Positions 14,001 to 24,504 of a stretch of DNA of 64,000 nt are shown here, one piece after another. Under the pieces are notes generated by a model. That model was not told the origin of the DNA, did not search any database, and saw only the letters and a program-made list of their open reading frames with translations. Every line of letters starts with the position of its first letter. The stretch's first letter is position 1. Location of the stretch: NCBI GenBank assembly GCA_964035545.1, contig OZ037773.1:8210751-8274750 (forward strand), in the 5' to 3' direction. The translations under genes and the position numbers were made by a program. The DNA comes from Bugula neritina (taxonomy: Eukaryota > Bryozoa > Gymnolaemata > Cheilostomatida > Bugulidae).

Positions 14001-17000
14001 CTACATGCCTTCGATGACTAAGATATGCACTAAGGCTAAGTGTGTTCTATTTAGTGGTGGCCACTACAGAAGACCCGCAGCTAACGGAAGTGTTTTTCGA
14101 GCCCGCTCACTACACGGTGATGGAGAACGTAGGATCCATGGAGGTGAGGGTGAAGAGGGCAGGAAGTAACCTCAACTCTACGCTCTGCGTCGACTACTCG
14201 ACTGCAGACGGATCGGCTAACGCTGGCTCAGACTACGAGGCCACGCGAGGTACAACCACTGTGTATACTATGTAGTAGTACTGTGTGTACTATGTGGTAG
14301 TACTGTGTATACTATGTAGTAGTACTGTGTATACTATGTAGTAGTACTGTGTATACTATGTAGTAGCACTGTGTATACTGTGTAGTAGTACTGTGTATAC
14401 TATGTAGTAGTACTGTGTATACTATGTAGTAGTGCTGTGATATGTAATGTATACTATACAGGTACACTCACGTAATGTATACTATACAGGTACACTCACG
14501 TTCGGACCTGGCGAAGTGTACAAGACCTTCAGTGTTGCCATCATAGACGACGACATCTTTGAAGAAGATGAACACTTCCTTTGTACTCTATCAAACCTCA
14601 GACTTGCAGAGGTCAATGGTGAGTTTAGAGGTCACTTATGCATCAAATACCGATCTGCCACATTACTCTCAGAATACAACGAATGACTATATAGTGTATT
14701 TAGGTTTAGATCAATTTATTAGACATGAGATTTCTTTAGATCAATTATAGAACAATCTATAGAATATGGTTATATGGAACTTTCCTTTAGAGCAGTTATA
14801 GATTTCTCTATGAAATGTGAAGACACATTGTATATTTCCCTATAGACTACAACTGTATTAGCCTTGTTTTCTGTTATGATTTACAGGGACGATGAATAAC
14901 TCTGACAACTTAAACCTAAAGAACTTTCAACTAGGAACTCCTTCTACGGCTACTGTAATGATTCTAGATGACGATCATGCTGGAATATTCCATTTTGAAG
15001 GTGTCTCTATATGTTGTATATTATATATAACATTAGATGTATTATATAACATTAGATGTATTATATAAAATAATATACAATATAATGTATATTATCTAAT
15101 ATAATATATACAACATAACATAATATTTATTGTATAACATAATATATATTATCCATAGCAGATTCTTACCGTAGAAATATTTCTATGGGCCACGGTCTAA
15201 ATTATACATAATAAAGTATATACATATATAGACTGTGTTCTAGAATATGACTAACTCTGTGTAAACTGTGTTTCAGATTCTGATCATGAAACAGTGGAGT
15301 CGATTGGCCAGCTGCATATCAAAGTACAGAGAAGCTCTGGTGCCAGAGGTCATGTGGCGATTCCCTTCAAGACCATTGACGGCACGGCCAAGGCTGGTAC
15401 ACATTTCAGCGCTACCAGCGGGGAAATAATCTTTGCAAATGATGAGCATGAGTAAGTCACAATCATGAGTAATTCACTAATCATGAGTAAGTCACTGATC
15501 ATGAGTAAGTCACTATTCAACATCAAGTCACTACTTATGATTAAGTTCTCAATAATGAGTATAAGTTACTGATCATGAGTAAGTTTCTAATCATGACTAG
15601 TGACATATGAGTAAAGCCACTATTCACGAAAAAGTTATTAAAATTATGAGTTTTGTTTGATAGCATAATTGCTATTCAAGCTTTCTGAGAACAAGCAAAA
15701 AAAGCCTTCAGCTAAATAGCCAATATTTTACAGTAGATACTGTTTTCACTCTCTCTGTACTGAAAATCAAAATATATTCGTCACAATCTTACAATGAGTA
15801 ACTTACTACTCATAAGTAGGTCCCTGATCATGAGTAAGTTACTACTCATAAGTAGGTCCCTGATCATGAGTAAGTTACTACTCATAAGTAGGTCCCTGAT
15901 CATGAGTAAGTTACTATTCATGACTGTGTATATAGACAGATCTTGCTTGCAAAGTAAGTGTGTTTTATGGATTGTATTATTATACATATTGTCTTATTTT
16001 CTTTTCTAGTAAATACATAACTGTAAATATCTTTGATGACGAAGAATATGAAAAGAATATAATATTCTACATTGAGCTCGGGGAACCTGTACTTGTAAGG
16101 ACTGCGGCAGGTAATATATTTATCATCATTATATATTATGTATATATTACATTTTAGTATATATTATCTACTACGCATATATGAGTTATATTATGCTCTA
16201 TGTTATATTATAATATACATAATATATATTGTGTTGATATAATATTCTTTATATTTTGCAATATATAGTCATCTTGTGTGCTCATAAGCGCAACTTAGTT
16301 TTTTAAATCTCATTCCGAATTAATATATATGTGATTAACTGTTTTTAAAAAAGTTTGTAACTTCAATATAAAAATTTATTCCTGGCTCGATTTCTCATGC
16401 CATTAACTCCGCATTTCCACTAAAATGCAGCTTAGAGTATGGTACTACCACCTTCAATGCGGCTTCTTATAACCTGAAGATTCCTCTGGCCTCCTAACCC
16501 AAATATTGTCTGCATAAACCTTGTCCATCTGCAGCTGTATATATGCTAAACTCTTAGCATTTGAAATATTGTACCTGCTACTACATATGCTATTTTTTAC
16601 AGCCATCCCTTCAATACTAATAAATATTATCCAACCTGTAATACAGCTTTATCAGACAAGTCTCCACAAATTGCTTGCAGTATCAATAGCAAAAGTTGGT
16701 TGTGATTGGGTGGCAAAATAACAACTCCTCTTGTTAGGAGTAGTAGGTTTGCCTACTAAGTACTTTGATGAACATAATGTCCAACATTATGTAGCAATGT
16801 TATTTTAGAGTTGGGACAAAATTTGAAGAGTTTTTTAAATTTTTCTCACTGTATAGTTTTTACGCTTCTTCTGCCACACTAAAGCTAATTAGTTATAGAT
16901 TATATAATAACATAGTATGTTATAGTATAATATATGCGATTAATTTGACTACACAAAGCCATTGATTTAGCGGCACTAGTGTAGACATCCTGTATTTGCA

Positions 17001-20000
17001 CATTTTCCAGAGTACAGCACTGATGATTCAGGTATTTGCTACTAATCGTTATTTAGTGAGACAACTCCAAGTGGCCATATGTACAAGGTTAAAACATTAG
17101 TATCAGTGCACCTATACCAGTCAAGTGTTTATACGATAGCTTGTTTATACAAGTGTATACTGTATACTTGCCTGTCTATTAACTTGTACATGTGTATTTA
17201 TTTGGAGTTATCTCACCTGATAACTAGCGATACTCCGCTTATTCTAGCTAATTATTCTCCCGCACACTCTTTAAACCTTAAATACCCTCTCGCATCCCCC
17301 AAACCCCTTCCACACTCACCATACCCTCTCACATTCCCCTTCCCTCTATGCCCCCCACACTCACTATACCCTCTTGCATCCTCCCTCTCACTGTCACTGT
17401 TTCCTCGTAGACCCTACCCACTATGCGCTTTCACCCCTCGAATTATCTTCTCTCCAATTCATACCGTTCTTCAAAAGCTACTTTCACTTTCTACATTTAC
17501 ACTGTCCTTACAGTTATACATCTTCATTCTAATCAGCTTAACCACACTTTTACTCTAGAATCTAAACACTTCCACACAGCTTCACTAGCGTATGGGTCAT
17601 AACTCTTAACGCCCTTCCATACTCTCGCCTATCCCTTATAAGCACACACTAATTGCTTTGGTTAGTACATTTTAGTAAGAAGGTGCATTTACTTAGATGA
17701 GATTTGGTGTTATAGTAGAAGTAGATGCATTAATAGCATCGGTGTTGTATATTTTATAGCATGTTCTTGCTTTTATCAATCAATATATTTACATGCATTC
17801 TGTAGATGTGATTCATTTTTCAGTAGAGAAAAATTGTAGAGTTTATTGTTAGCATATTTTTTTGCTCTGCGACATCCATGGCCCCGGATGACACTTGTAA
17901 CAAGTGTCATAATTTTGATACTTGTGACAGATGTCATGATTTTGACACTTGTGACAGATGTCACAATTTTACCACTTGTGGCAGATGTCATTATTTTGAC
18001 ACTGGTGGGAGATGTCATAATTTTGACACTTTTGGCAGGTTAAATTCAATTGGGCTGTAAAAGTGGATTTAAGCTTGCAGCAATGATATCTTTGCCACTA
18101 GAGTTAGCTAGCTATTTTTTATTCAGTTGTTAGAACTTTGATACTTGGAGGCTATCTCGTCAGACTATTTACTAGTTACAGCCTATCATAATTTTTTAAG
18201 TGTTGTCTTCTCTTTTTACTGGCTTATAATGGCAATCATTTGGTATTCGTTTTTCTGCCTTTCAGCCTAGAGTTTCTGTTGAATTGTTCAATGAGTTTAT
18301 AAAAGTTTACAACCCTTAAATATGGGTATCAGGTAGACACACCCTTCCCTTCTGCATGCTGCTTAAAGTTTAGAACCTAAGGCTTAGCTTGCGCTTCACC
18401 AAGTTAAATAAAAACATATATGACTTAAAGTGCAGGTAAATTACTGTGTATCGTACGTAGCATACTGGTATATTGCTGTGTAGTGCATATCCAAGTATAA
18501 ACTTTATTCAAACAGGTCTAGCAGTGGATCAAAATGCTTTACCCAGAGATCCTAACAACATGAAAGAAGATGAGAGAATCGCAGAAATGGGTAAACCCCG
18601 TCTCGGTGATCATGACAAAATTAGAATAAATATCAAAGAAAGTGCAGAATTCAAGGTAATCGTTTATTTCCTGTTTCTTCCACATTTTATTATTTGATAT
18701 CCTGTGTTACACACATACTTTGTTAGAATGTAACTTTATTTCATTTTCTGATTAATATAAATTACACTATAAATACTGCACTTTTTATATTACAGAATAC
18801 AGTAAACTATACTAAATATTGCACTGTTTATATTACAAAATACAGTAGACAATACTAAATGCTGCACTGTTTATATTACAGAATACAGTATACTATACTA
18901 AATATTGCACTGTTTATATTACAGAATACAGTGGACAAGCTACTCGGACAAAACAACACAGGGTTTGTGGTGGGCACTTCTTCATGGGCCGAACAGTTCA
19001 AAGAGGCACTGACAGTTTCTGCAGGTGGGTGTTAATATATCATTTTACATTACAGTACGCTACATTTATTTTACAATACATTATATTGCCCACGTGCTAT
19101 CATATAATATAGTATTTATATAATAATTATGTGTAATATTATACACATAACATATTATGTGAATGCACTTGTACTAATTATTATAAGTTGTACACAATAA
19201 TAAACTACTCAATATTCATATGTGTCTTATACATGTATGCATGTATTACAGATATACATGTCTTAAACACGTACATTTATTAATGTATTACACCTTAAGC
19301 ATGTTTATACTACTCAAGCAGTATTAAGTATCTGTTTAAAGGCGTTCAATTTCCTGACGCTAATAGTTTTAGCCAAGGAAAAGCCTCGTTTTAACTTGAA
19401 ATTGTCATTTGTTTGTTTGCTGAAGAAAAGAATAAAAGGGCAGGTAACTCTATACCTTGATTCACGGCACATTAAGTTGTTTTGTTTTATATTCATACTA
19501 ACGTGAGACTGAGTTAGTGTTAATACAAGCTACAGATGCTAATGTCTTTAAATAGCCTTATCTTCTAGCAGCAAAGTCAATCAAAAGATTGGTTTTCATA
19601 TTAATGCCTCAACTCAATTTGCTAAAAACGCATATAAGGCTATTGAAAGATAAGTTGAGCCTCAATTCTGAGATCAGCGAAGGCTGTAGCAGCTAGCTAG
19701 TTTAATGGCCGTGATTTTACGTAAGTTGATGTTGTGTGGTAGCGTAGGCAGGGGAGTTTGTGGGGGGGCATAGGCAGAGGTGTAGCTTGCTAGAGTAGAC
19801 AGCTTCACACAATTTACGTACTGCTAGAGGTTCTATTATAGCGTAGCTTTACAATTTCTAGATTTTATTTTGTTACTTTTGAGTAACTGCAGTACCTATA
19901 TAGCTTCCAGATTGCTGTTGTTCAGGGAACTATCTTTGCCTCGTATTTTATTTTAACTTGATATAGAATCTTTTATTCAGTTTTTTTATGTTTTGTCTTT

Positions 20001-22713
20001 AAAACCAAGATGTAGTTATATATATTCATGGAAACATAAATTATGATTTAGAGATGTAGATATGAAGGGCGCCAGTAAATTATAGATAAATATTTTTTTA
20101 TATTTCTGCCATATATATGTGTGCGTGAGTTAGCGAGTGTGTGGCCTGTGTAGAGTTGCACCATAACAAACTCTCATAGCACACTAAAGCAGCGTATAAT
20201 GCTGCCAGCTGTATGATTTACAGGAGATGACGAGGACGATGAAAGTGAAGATGATGAAAGTGAGAAAGAAGAGAAGCTGCCATCTTGCGGTGACTACGTA
20301 ATGCACTACATCTCTTTGTTCTGGAAGCTTCTGTTTGCCACAGTCCCTCCTACTGGTGAGTATTACATCACTAGTGACTATATTACATAACTAGTGACTA
20401 TATTACATAACTAGTGACTATATTATACTACTAGTGGCTATATTACATCACTATCACTAGCAGTCTGCACTTTTCTTATAGTCGTTTCCATTGGCCCATT
20501 TAATTTTGTACTGTCAGCTTTTTGTTATACATTTCACAGTGATCGAAACTGTCTTCTACTGAGTGTGGTAAAAGCTCTGTTGTTTCAATGATAGCTTGCT
20601 AGTCTAAGAAAGCCAAAGTTTGAAGAAAAAGCTTTAAATTAAAGCTATTACAGTATGTAGTGAACAATTTGGAACTATTACAACAGTGAGCAGTTGTATG
20701 GTCTAAGGGTTATAAGAGCGTTTGCTCAGTAAATATGAATCCATGGGTTCGAACCCCAGTTAAGGACATTGGTGATGTTAGAAAAAGCGTCCATTCATAG
20801 TTGCTCCCGTACCTCATCTGAATAAGTTCTTAACCCGATTTAACAAAAAACCCTTTTCATCAGGGGTTTCTCACAGGGATGGTGACTATACACTTACGGG
20901 AGTTTTTTTGGAACTGTTACAACATGTGATTGCATATCCTCACTCCTTTTAGATCTGGTAGGTGGCTGGGCTTGCTTTGTTGTTTCCATATTATGGATAG
21001 GAATGTTGACTGCGGTTATTGGAGATACGGCAAGTGCATTTGGTTGCACAGTCGGCTTATTGGACAGTGTCACAGCTATATCGTTTGTAGCCTTAGGAAC
21101 CAGTGTACCAGGTAGGGGTTATACACCACACCTCATACTCACTCTGTGGTGACACAGCTATGTCGTTTCTAGCCTTACGAACTAGTATACCAGGTAGGAG
21201 TTATATACCACACCTCATACTCTCACTGCAGACTAAATATATCAATATACTTTAGTGTCAGCTAGTCAAGACACCTCACCTCTAAGTTCAAGAGTTGATG
21301 TTTACTCAAATGTTATTGAAAAATTTTTCAAAGCTGAAATACACACAAACTTGATATATCCTCATCAACTAGTAAAAATTTACCAAACACAGCATGATTA
21401 TCTGTGACTGTACACATGTATGACAGCATGTCACCATCATGTTCTTATAGCTACTCACTTATGTTTCAGACACATTTGCTAGCAAAGTGGCAGCAGTAGG
21501 AGACCAGTATGCTGACAGCAGTGTGGGTAATGTTACCGGCAGCAACGCTGTTAATGTCTTCCTCGGTGAGTGTGTATTATATGATATATGATGCGATTTT
21601 ATATGATATAGGATGTGATTTTATATGATATATGATATAGGATGTGATATACATGGTATACATATATGATATGAAATATTATAATATATGGTGAGTTGGT
21701 ATGTGATATGACATAGTATAATATAATACACATAATGATAATATATATGATATACTATAACAATATACATTATATGATATGGTGTACTATGGTAATATAT
21801 ACTATATGCTATACTATAATGATATATATATATATGATAATATACCATAAAAATACATTTGGTAATTGATATGATATGCTATAATAATATATATAATATG
21901 ATATATACTTTAATAATATATGATATACTCTAATAATACACATGGTATAACGATATACTATTATAATACACATGGTATAACGATATACTATTATAATACA
22001 CATGGTATAACGATATATTATTATATTGTCCTGTTTCCAGGTATTGGTATTGCTTGGACTATGGCAGCTATAGTAAACAAAGTGAGAGGAGAAAAGTTTG
22101 AAGTCGAGCCTGGCTCCCTGGGTTTTAGCGTAACCCTGTTTGTAGTGTTTGCCATCGTAGCTATAATCCTAATACTTATTCGCAGATCAAAGGCTATAGG
22201 TGAGCAACACAACGGCTATCATTTATTATTCAAAATATTTGGTTGTATTTCACTGAAGTTGTCTTTCTAAGGAGCAGAGCTCTTGCACTGATACAGCAGT
22301 TGCACCAAGTACATTCATGTGTTTGAACTTATATAATTTGATTTAATAAAATATATGTTGATTCTAAAGAAACTCTTTTACACATTTCCGTCGAAGTTTA
22401 CTTTGTGCATGAACATCTGTTAAGGCATTGGGTTGCGCAGCAAGTTATCCAATTGCAGCCAATTCAGTCGTAACCAAAAAAACTTTGCCCAGCTAAAAAA
22501 TGTTGCTATTCTCATAATATTCCATGTATCACATTGATAAATTCACATTTCACATTGGTATTGATATATTACATGTGTTTTACATATAAAGGTGGTGAAT
22601 TGGGTGGTCCAATGAAGTACAAGCTTCCTTCCTCTATACTCATGGCTAGCCTGTGGATCTGCTACGTCCTCATCAGCGCTATGGAAGCGTACGGCATCAT
22701 CGAGGGGTTCTAG
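5689..22713 (+). CDS. NCX: Na+/Ca2+ exchanger (SLC8/Calx family), complete, 19 exons, 913 aa
   Basis: Plasma-membrane 3Na+:1Ca2+ antiporter. Exons: 5689-6127, 7726-7946, 9213-9389, 10387-10518, 10812-10929, 11290-11301, 14055-14249, 14490-14618, 14887-15000, 15277-15451, 16010-16110, 17011-17031, 18516-18655, 18925-19024, 20224-20355, 20953-21111, 21470-21565, 22041-22199, 22592-22713. They sum to 914 in-phase codons; vertebrate NCX proteins are 920-970 aa. The start is the first ATG, followed by a signal peptide (1-24, ends AQVALA). Alpha-1 repeat: GSSAPE (132-137) and GSAAFN (162-167). Calx-beta 1 carries its Ca2+ ligands in [11 protein letters not shown] (from 451) and DDDHAG (from 501); Calx-beta 2 has FDDEEYEKN (from 579). 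An acidic stretch ([12 protein letters not shown]) precedes the second membrane half. Alpha-2 repeat: GTSVPD (784-789) and NVTGSNAVN (809-817). The protein ends EGF-stop. Exons 6 and 12 are tiny phase-1 cassettes. Several introns carry repeats that include splice sites. An acceptor at 5631-5632 suggests a 5' untranslated exon further upstream. Confidence 0.96.
6585..6655. repeat. 14-bp CTGTGTGACTTGAT tandem repeat (NCX intron 1)
   Basis: About five imperfect copies. The rest of intron 1 (6128-7725) shows no exon or RNA gene I can support. Confidence 0.85.
8016..8084. repeat. (TTTA)n microsatellite (NCX intron 2)
   Basis: About 17 copies of ATTT/TTTA with two substitutions. The remainder of intron 2 (7947-9212) is featureless AT-rich sequence. 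Confidence 0.95.
11290..11301 (+). other. Candidate 12-nt microexon 6 of the exchanger
   Basis: TTTTACAG precedes and GTAAAG follows a 12-nt segment that adds ELIP in phase 1/1. It lies between exon 5 and the first Calx-beta exon. Exons 5 and 7 join in frame without it, so it could be an optional cassette or a chance pair of sites. Confidence 0.45.
11795..11965. repeat. TAGTTGC/TAGTTAC 7-bp repeat (NCX intron 6)
   Basis: Degenerate heptamer array. The rest of the 2.75-kb intron (11302-14054) holds a 35-bp repeat (12836) and twin palindromes (13561), with no further exon seen. Confidence 0.85.
12836..12968. repeat. 35-bp tandem repeat, about 3.7 copies
   Basis: The unit begins TATAGCTATCAAAATGATAA and ends GAGTGAGTGTT; the copies differ by one or two bases. 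Confidence 0.9.
13561..13632. repeat. Two adjacent perfect palindromes
   Basis: 13561-13583 is a 23-bp palindrome (arms GGGAAATAATA and TATTATTTCCC). It is followed five bases later by a second one at about 13588-13632, with arms of about 22 bp containing TTTTAAGTAATGTGTGTATA. Together they could fold as two side-by-side hairpins. The function, if any, is unknown. Confidence 0.8.
14255..14440. repeat. 22-bp tandem repeat filling NCX intron 7
   Basis: Unit TAGTACTGTGTATACTATG plus TAG, about eight copies. It starts within ten bases of the exon-7 donor at 14250 and runs almost to the duplicated acceptor at 14460/14489, so the 240-bp intron is almost wholly repetitive. Confidence 0.9.
14443..14500 (+). 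repeat. 28-bp tandem duplication containing the exon-8 acceptor
   Basis: GTAATGTATACTATACAG followed by GTACACTCAC occurs twice. The exon uses the second AG (14488-14489); the first AG (14460-14461) lies 28 bp upstream and its use would shift frame. Confidence 0.9.
15441..15610 (+). repeat. Donor-derived 17-bp array after NCX exon 10
   Basis: The exon ends GAGCATGA|GTAAGTCAC, and the following sequence repeats ATCATGAGTAAGTCACT with decay, so copies of the 5' splice site follow one another into the intron. A related 36-bp array of the same motif lies at 15784-15915. Confidence 0.85.
15784..15915 (+). repeat. 36-bp array, ATCATGAGTAAGT motif
   Basis: Three to four near-identical units containing GATCATGAGTAAGTTACTAC and TCATAAGTAGGTCCCT. 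It sits in the same intron as the donor-derived array and is probably an expansion of it. Confidence 0.9.
17011..17031 (+). other. Candidate 21-nt microexon 12 of the exchanger
   Basis: TTTTCCAG precedes and GTATTT follows a 21-nt segment adding EYSTDDS in phase 1/1. It falls just after Calx-beta 2, the place where vertebrate NCX genes carry their cassette exons, so alternative inclusion is plausible. The intron before it (16111-17010) has no other feature. Confidence 0.55.
17893..18038. repeat. 27-bp tandem repeat (NCX intron 12)
   Basis: About 5.4 copies of a unit beginning ACTTGTGACAGATGTCA. Because 27 is a multiple of three, both strands stay open and give meaningless repeat ORFs. The rest of intron 12 (17032-18515) shows only a pyrimidine-rich stretch around 17260-17420. 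Confidence 0.95.
18785..18930 (+). repeat. Acceptor-bearing repeat, four copies, before NCX exon 14
   Basis: A roughly 42-43-bp unit containing GCACTGTTTATATTACAG and AATACAGT is repeated four times. The last copy is the real acceptor plus the first codons (AAT ACA GTG) of exon 14. One copy has lost its AG (ACAAAA). Use of an upstream copy would shift frame. Confidence 0.9.
20350..20462 (+). repeat. Donor-derived repeat after NCX exon 15
   Basis: The exon end plus donor, ACTG|GTGAGTATTACATC, is followed by copies of ACTAGTGACTATATTACATA at the same spacing. This suggests that the array grew from the exon-intron junction and that the GTGAG decayed to GTGAC. Confidence 0.75.
20686..20907 (+). 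mobile_element. tRNA-derived SINE, copy B, with target-site duplication
   Basis: Full-length copy with box-B GGGTTCGAACCCC and the family body. It is flanked by TTGGAACTATTACAACA (20669-20685) and TTGGAACTGTTACAACA (20908-20924), a 17-bp target-site duplication with one mismatch. It inserted in exchanger intron 15 in the sense orientation, about 45 bp from the exon-16 acceptor. Confidence 0.9.
21066..21238 (+). repeat. 82-bp tandem duplication of the NCX exon-16 end and donor
   Basis: The last 45 or so bases of exon 16, its donor and the first 35 or so bases of intron 16 are repeated with several substitutions (donor GT at 21112 and again at 21194). The second copy would encode [14 protein letters not shown] instead of [14 protein letters not shown], so the essential alpha-2 GTS is changed to RTS. 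Confidence 0.9.
21590..22020. repeat. ATATGATATACTATAATA-type arrays (NCX intron 17)
   Basis: Degenerate ATATGATATA repeats, ending in about three and a half copies of a 30-bp unit containing CACATGGTATAACGATATAC, about 20 bp before the exon-18 acceptor. Confidence 0.85.
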
Positions 22714-22836
22714 AGGTGGCCCGCACCAAATACATGGCAGTTGTCTCCCCTTCACTCAACTGATGCTGGCCAGAAAGATGATGCAGATGAAAGATATGCA
22801 TGAACGCTTGAGTTAGCCCTAGCTCCAGACTCGTGA

Positions 22837-22842
22837 AATAAA
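22837..22842 (+). terminator. Poly(A) signal of the exchanger
   Basis: AATAAA 124 bp after the stop codon, the first such hexamer downstream. Confidence 0.6.
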
Positions 22843-24504
22843 TGACAGCGGGCTAGTCTGGGCACCCTTTAGATGTGACACCCTCCCTGCATACATATGC
22901 ATCACTGTATTACTGTGTTTATATTGTTCTATTTTATGCAATGCCCCAGTCAATGTCCATTCAGCTGATCACGCCAACGTCTAATCTCTTCAAATGAGTA
23001 TTTTTAGTTCAGATACTGAGTTTAGAGTTGCCAGCTCTGGTGATTTAGAAACCCTTTAGAATGGAGTGGAAATCTCTTCAATCTATCGTCATAATACTGT
23101 GCAATTTAAAGCACTGGATGATTATATTATGATCATTATCGATATATTATATACATATTAGTTTGTTGAAGAAATAATGCAACAATATCAATATTTGATT
23201 ACACAAATTTTATCGTTTGATGGAATATCCATTCTTATGCATTAATTTTTACCATTAGCTTACACCGTATTAGGTTTTTGTTGATAAAATGCTACATTAT
23301 GTTACCTGCATTGAAATGTACAGCTATAGGAGTACTTCAGCCCATATTTAACGTTGAGTGTCTTGAGACTAAACAATCAAGGAATGATAACTTCTCGGTT
23401 TAACCAAAGTTCCCTTTTATTAATATTTATTCTTATATAATTTTTAAAGATATTTAGCAAAAGATATTTGATATTTTCCCATGAAGTTGTTAGGTATGTA
23501 AATGCTATACTTACTAAATTAATGTATTTTAGTTCCCTGCTTTTTATAATGAAAAAAGAAATTAGCCTATCCCAACTCTCTCCAGTTCTGCATGGTAACA
23601 GAGTTATGAATATGTAGACTTAGTAATCTCCGTAGAATGGCTCATGAATAAAGTGGTATGCAGACCAATATGTTACCATACAAGTCTTATTCTACTTAGA
23701 CAATTAACTGAATAATATCAAAGCATTAAACACAACTACTAGCCTTCTCAGTTGAAGACATCAGTCAATACAGACTTACTTTATATTTTTGGAGGCAATA
23801 ATTACTAACGTTGCCATGGCAACTAGTAACATTGCCATGGCAACTAGTAACATTGCATTTAGGGAATCAAAAGCTAGTAAACTTCACTTATATAACAGAT
23901 GGTATAGCTAGTAATCTGGAAGGCAGTAAAAAGTCAAACACAAGCTCAAAGCCATCTAGCAAACTTTCAGTATTGTCAACATCAGGTTTATTAAACAGTT
24001 TAATAATTAAGTAGGCTGTTCAACTTTGGATTAGAAGGAAATATAAAAATATGTTATCACAAGAGTTTATAAGTAATCAACAAGAAAACGATACATAATC
24101 CATGCAGTATTGTTAGCTTACAAACTATAGAAAATATTACATATACTTGTCATACAAGGAAAGATAGAATCTGTGTTAGTGTAGAGGTCAAAGGTAAACA
24201 TTATAGAAAGTGGACATGTTTAGCTTATGTTACTCTGCAAAACATCAACTGTTAGCAAAGCACTCACTTTATCTTCTTGATAAATAACTCAGTTTAATTG
24301 CAAAGAAAACTTTCGTTGCTGTGACTTGTGATGCCACAATTGTTAAATCATCAGACAAGTGCTAAGTTGGTTTTTAAGCGTAGTGTTCATACCTCGATTA
24401 TCAATAAAATCATACATTGCATTAACTGCAGTCTTCATTTAGAGGAGATAACTCCAACAGAGCACACAGCATAGAACAGACAACTCCTGTAGAAACGACC
24501 AAGC
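22843..24504. other. Intergenic region between the convergent exchanger and LDHD genes
   Basis: Presumably the 3' ends of both transcripts and AT-rich spacer. No exon seen. It contains the tandem X-box palindromes at 23810-23844. Confidence 0.7.
23810..23844. promoter_or_regulatory. Tandem RFX X-box palindromes
   Basis: GTTGCCATGGCAAC at 23810-23823 is a perfect match to the RFX X-box; ATTGCCATGGCAAC follows at 23831-23844 as part of a 21-bp tandem duplication. They lie between two convergent gene ends, so a role would have to be as a distal element. Confidence 0.35.

Noticed and set aside
17878-18060. ORF with repeated CxxCH motifs, suggestive of heme attachment or zinc binding
   Set aside because: It is a 27-bp minisatellite inside exchanger intron 12. 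Motif regularity follows from the DNA repeat, and both strands are open. No start or splice context supports a gene.
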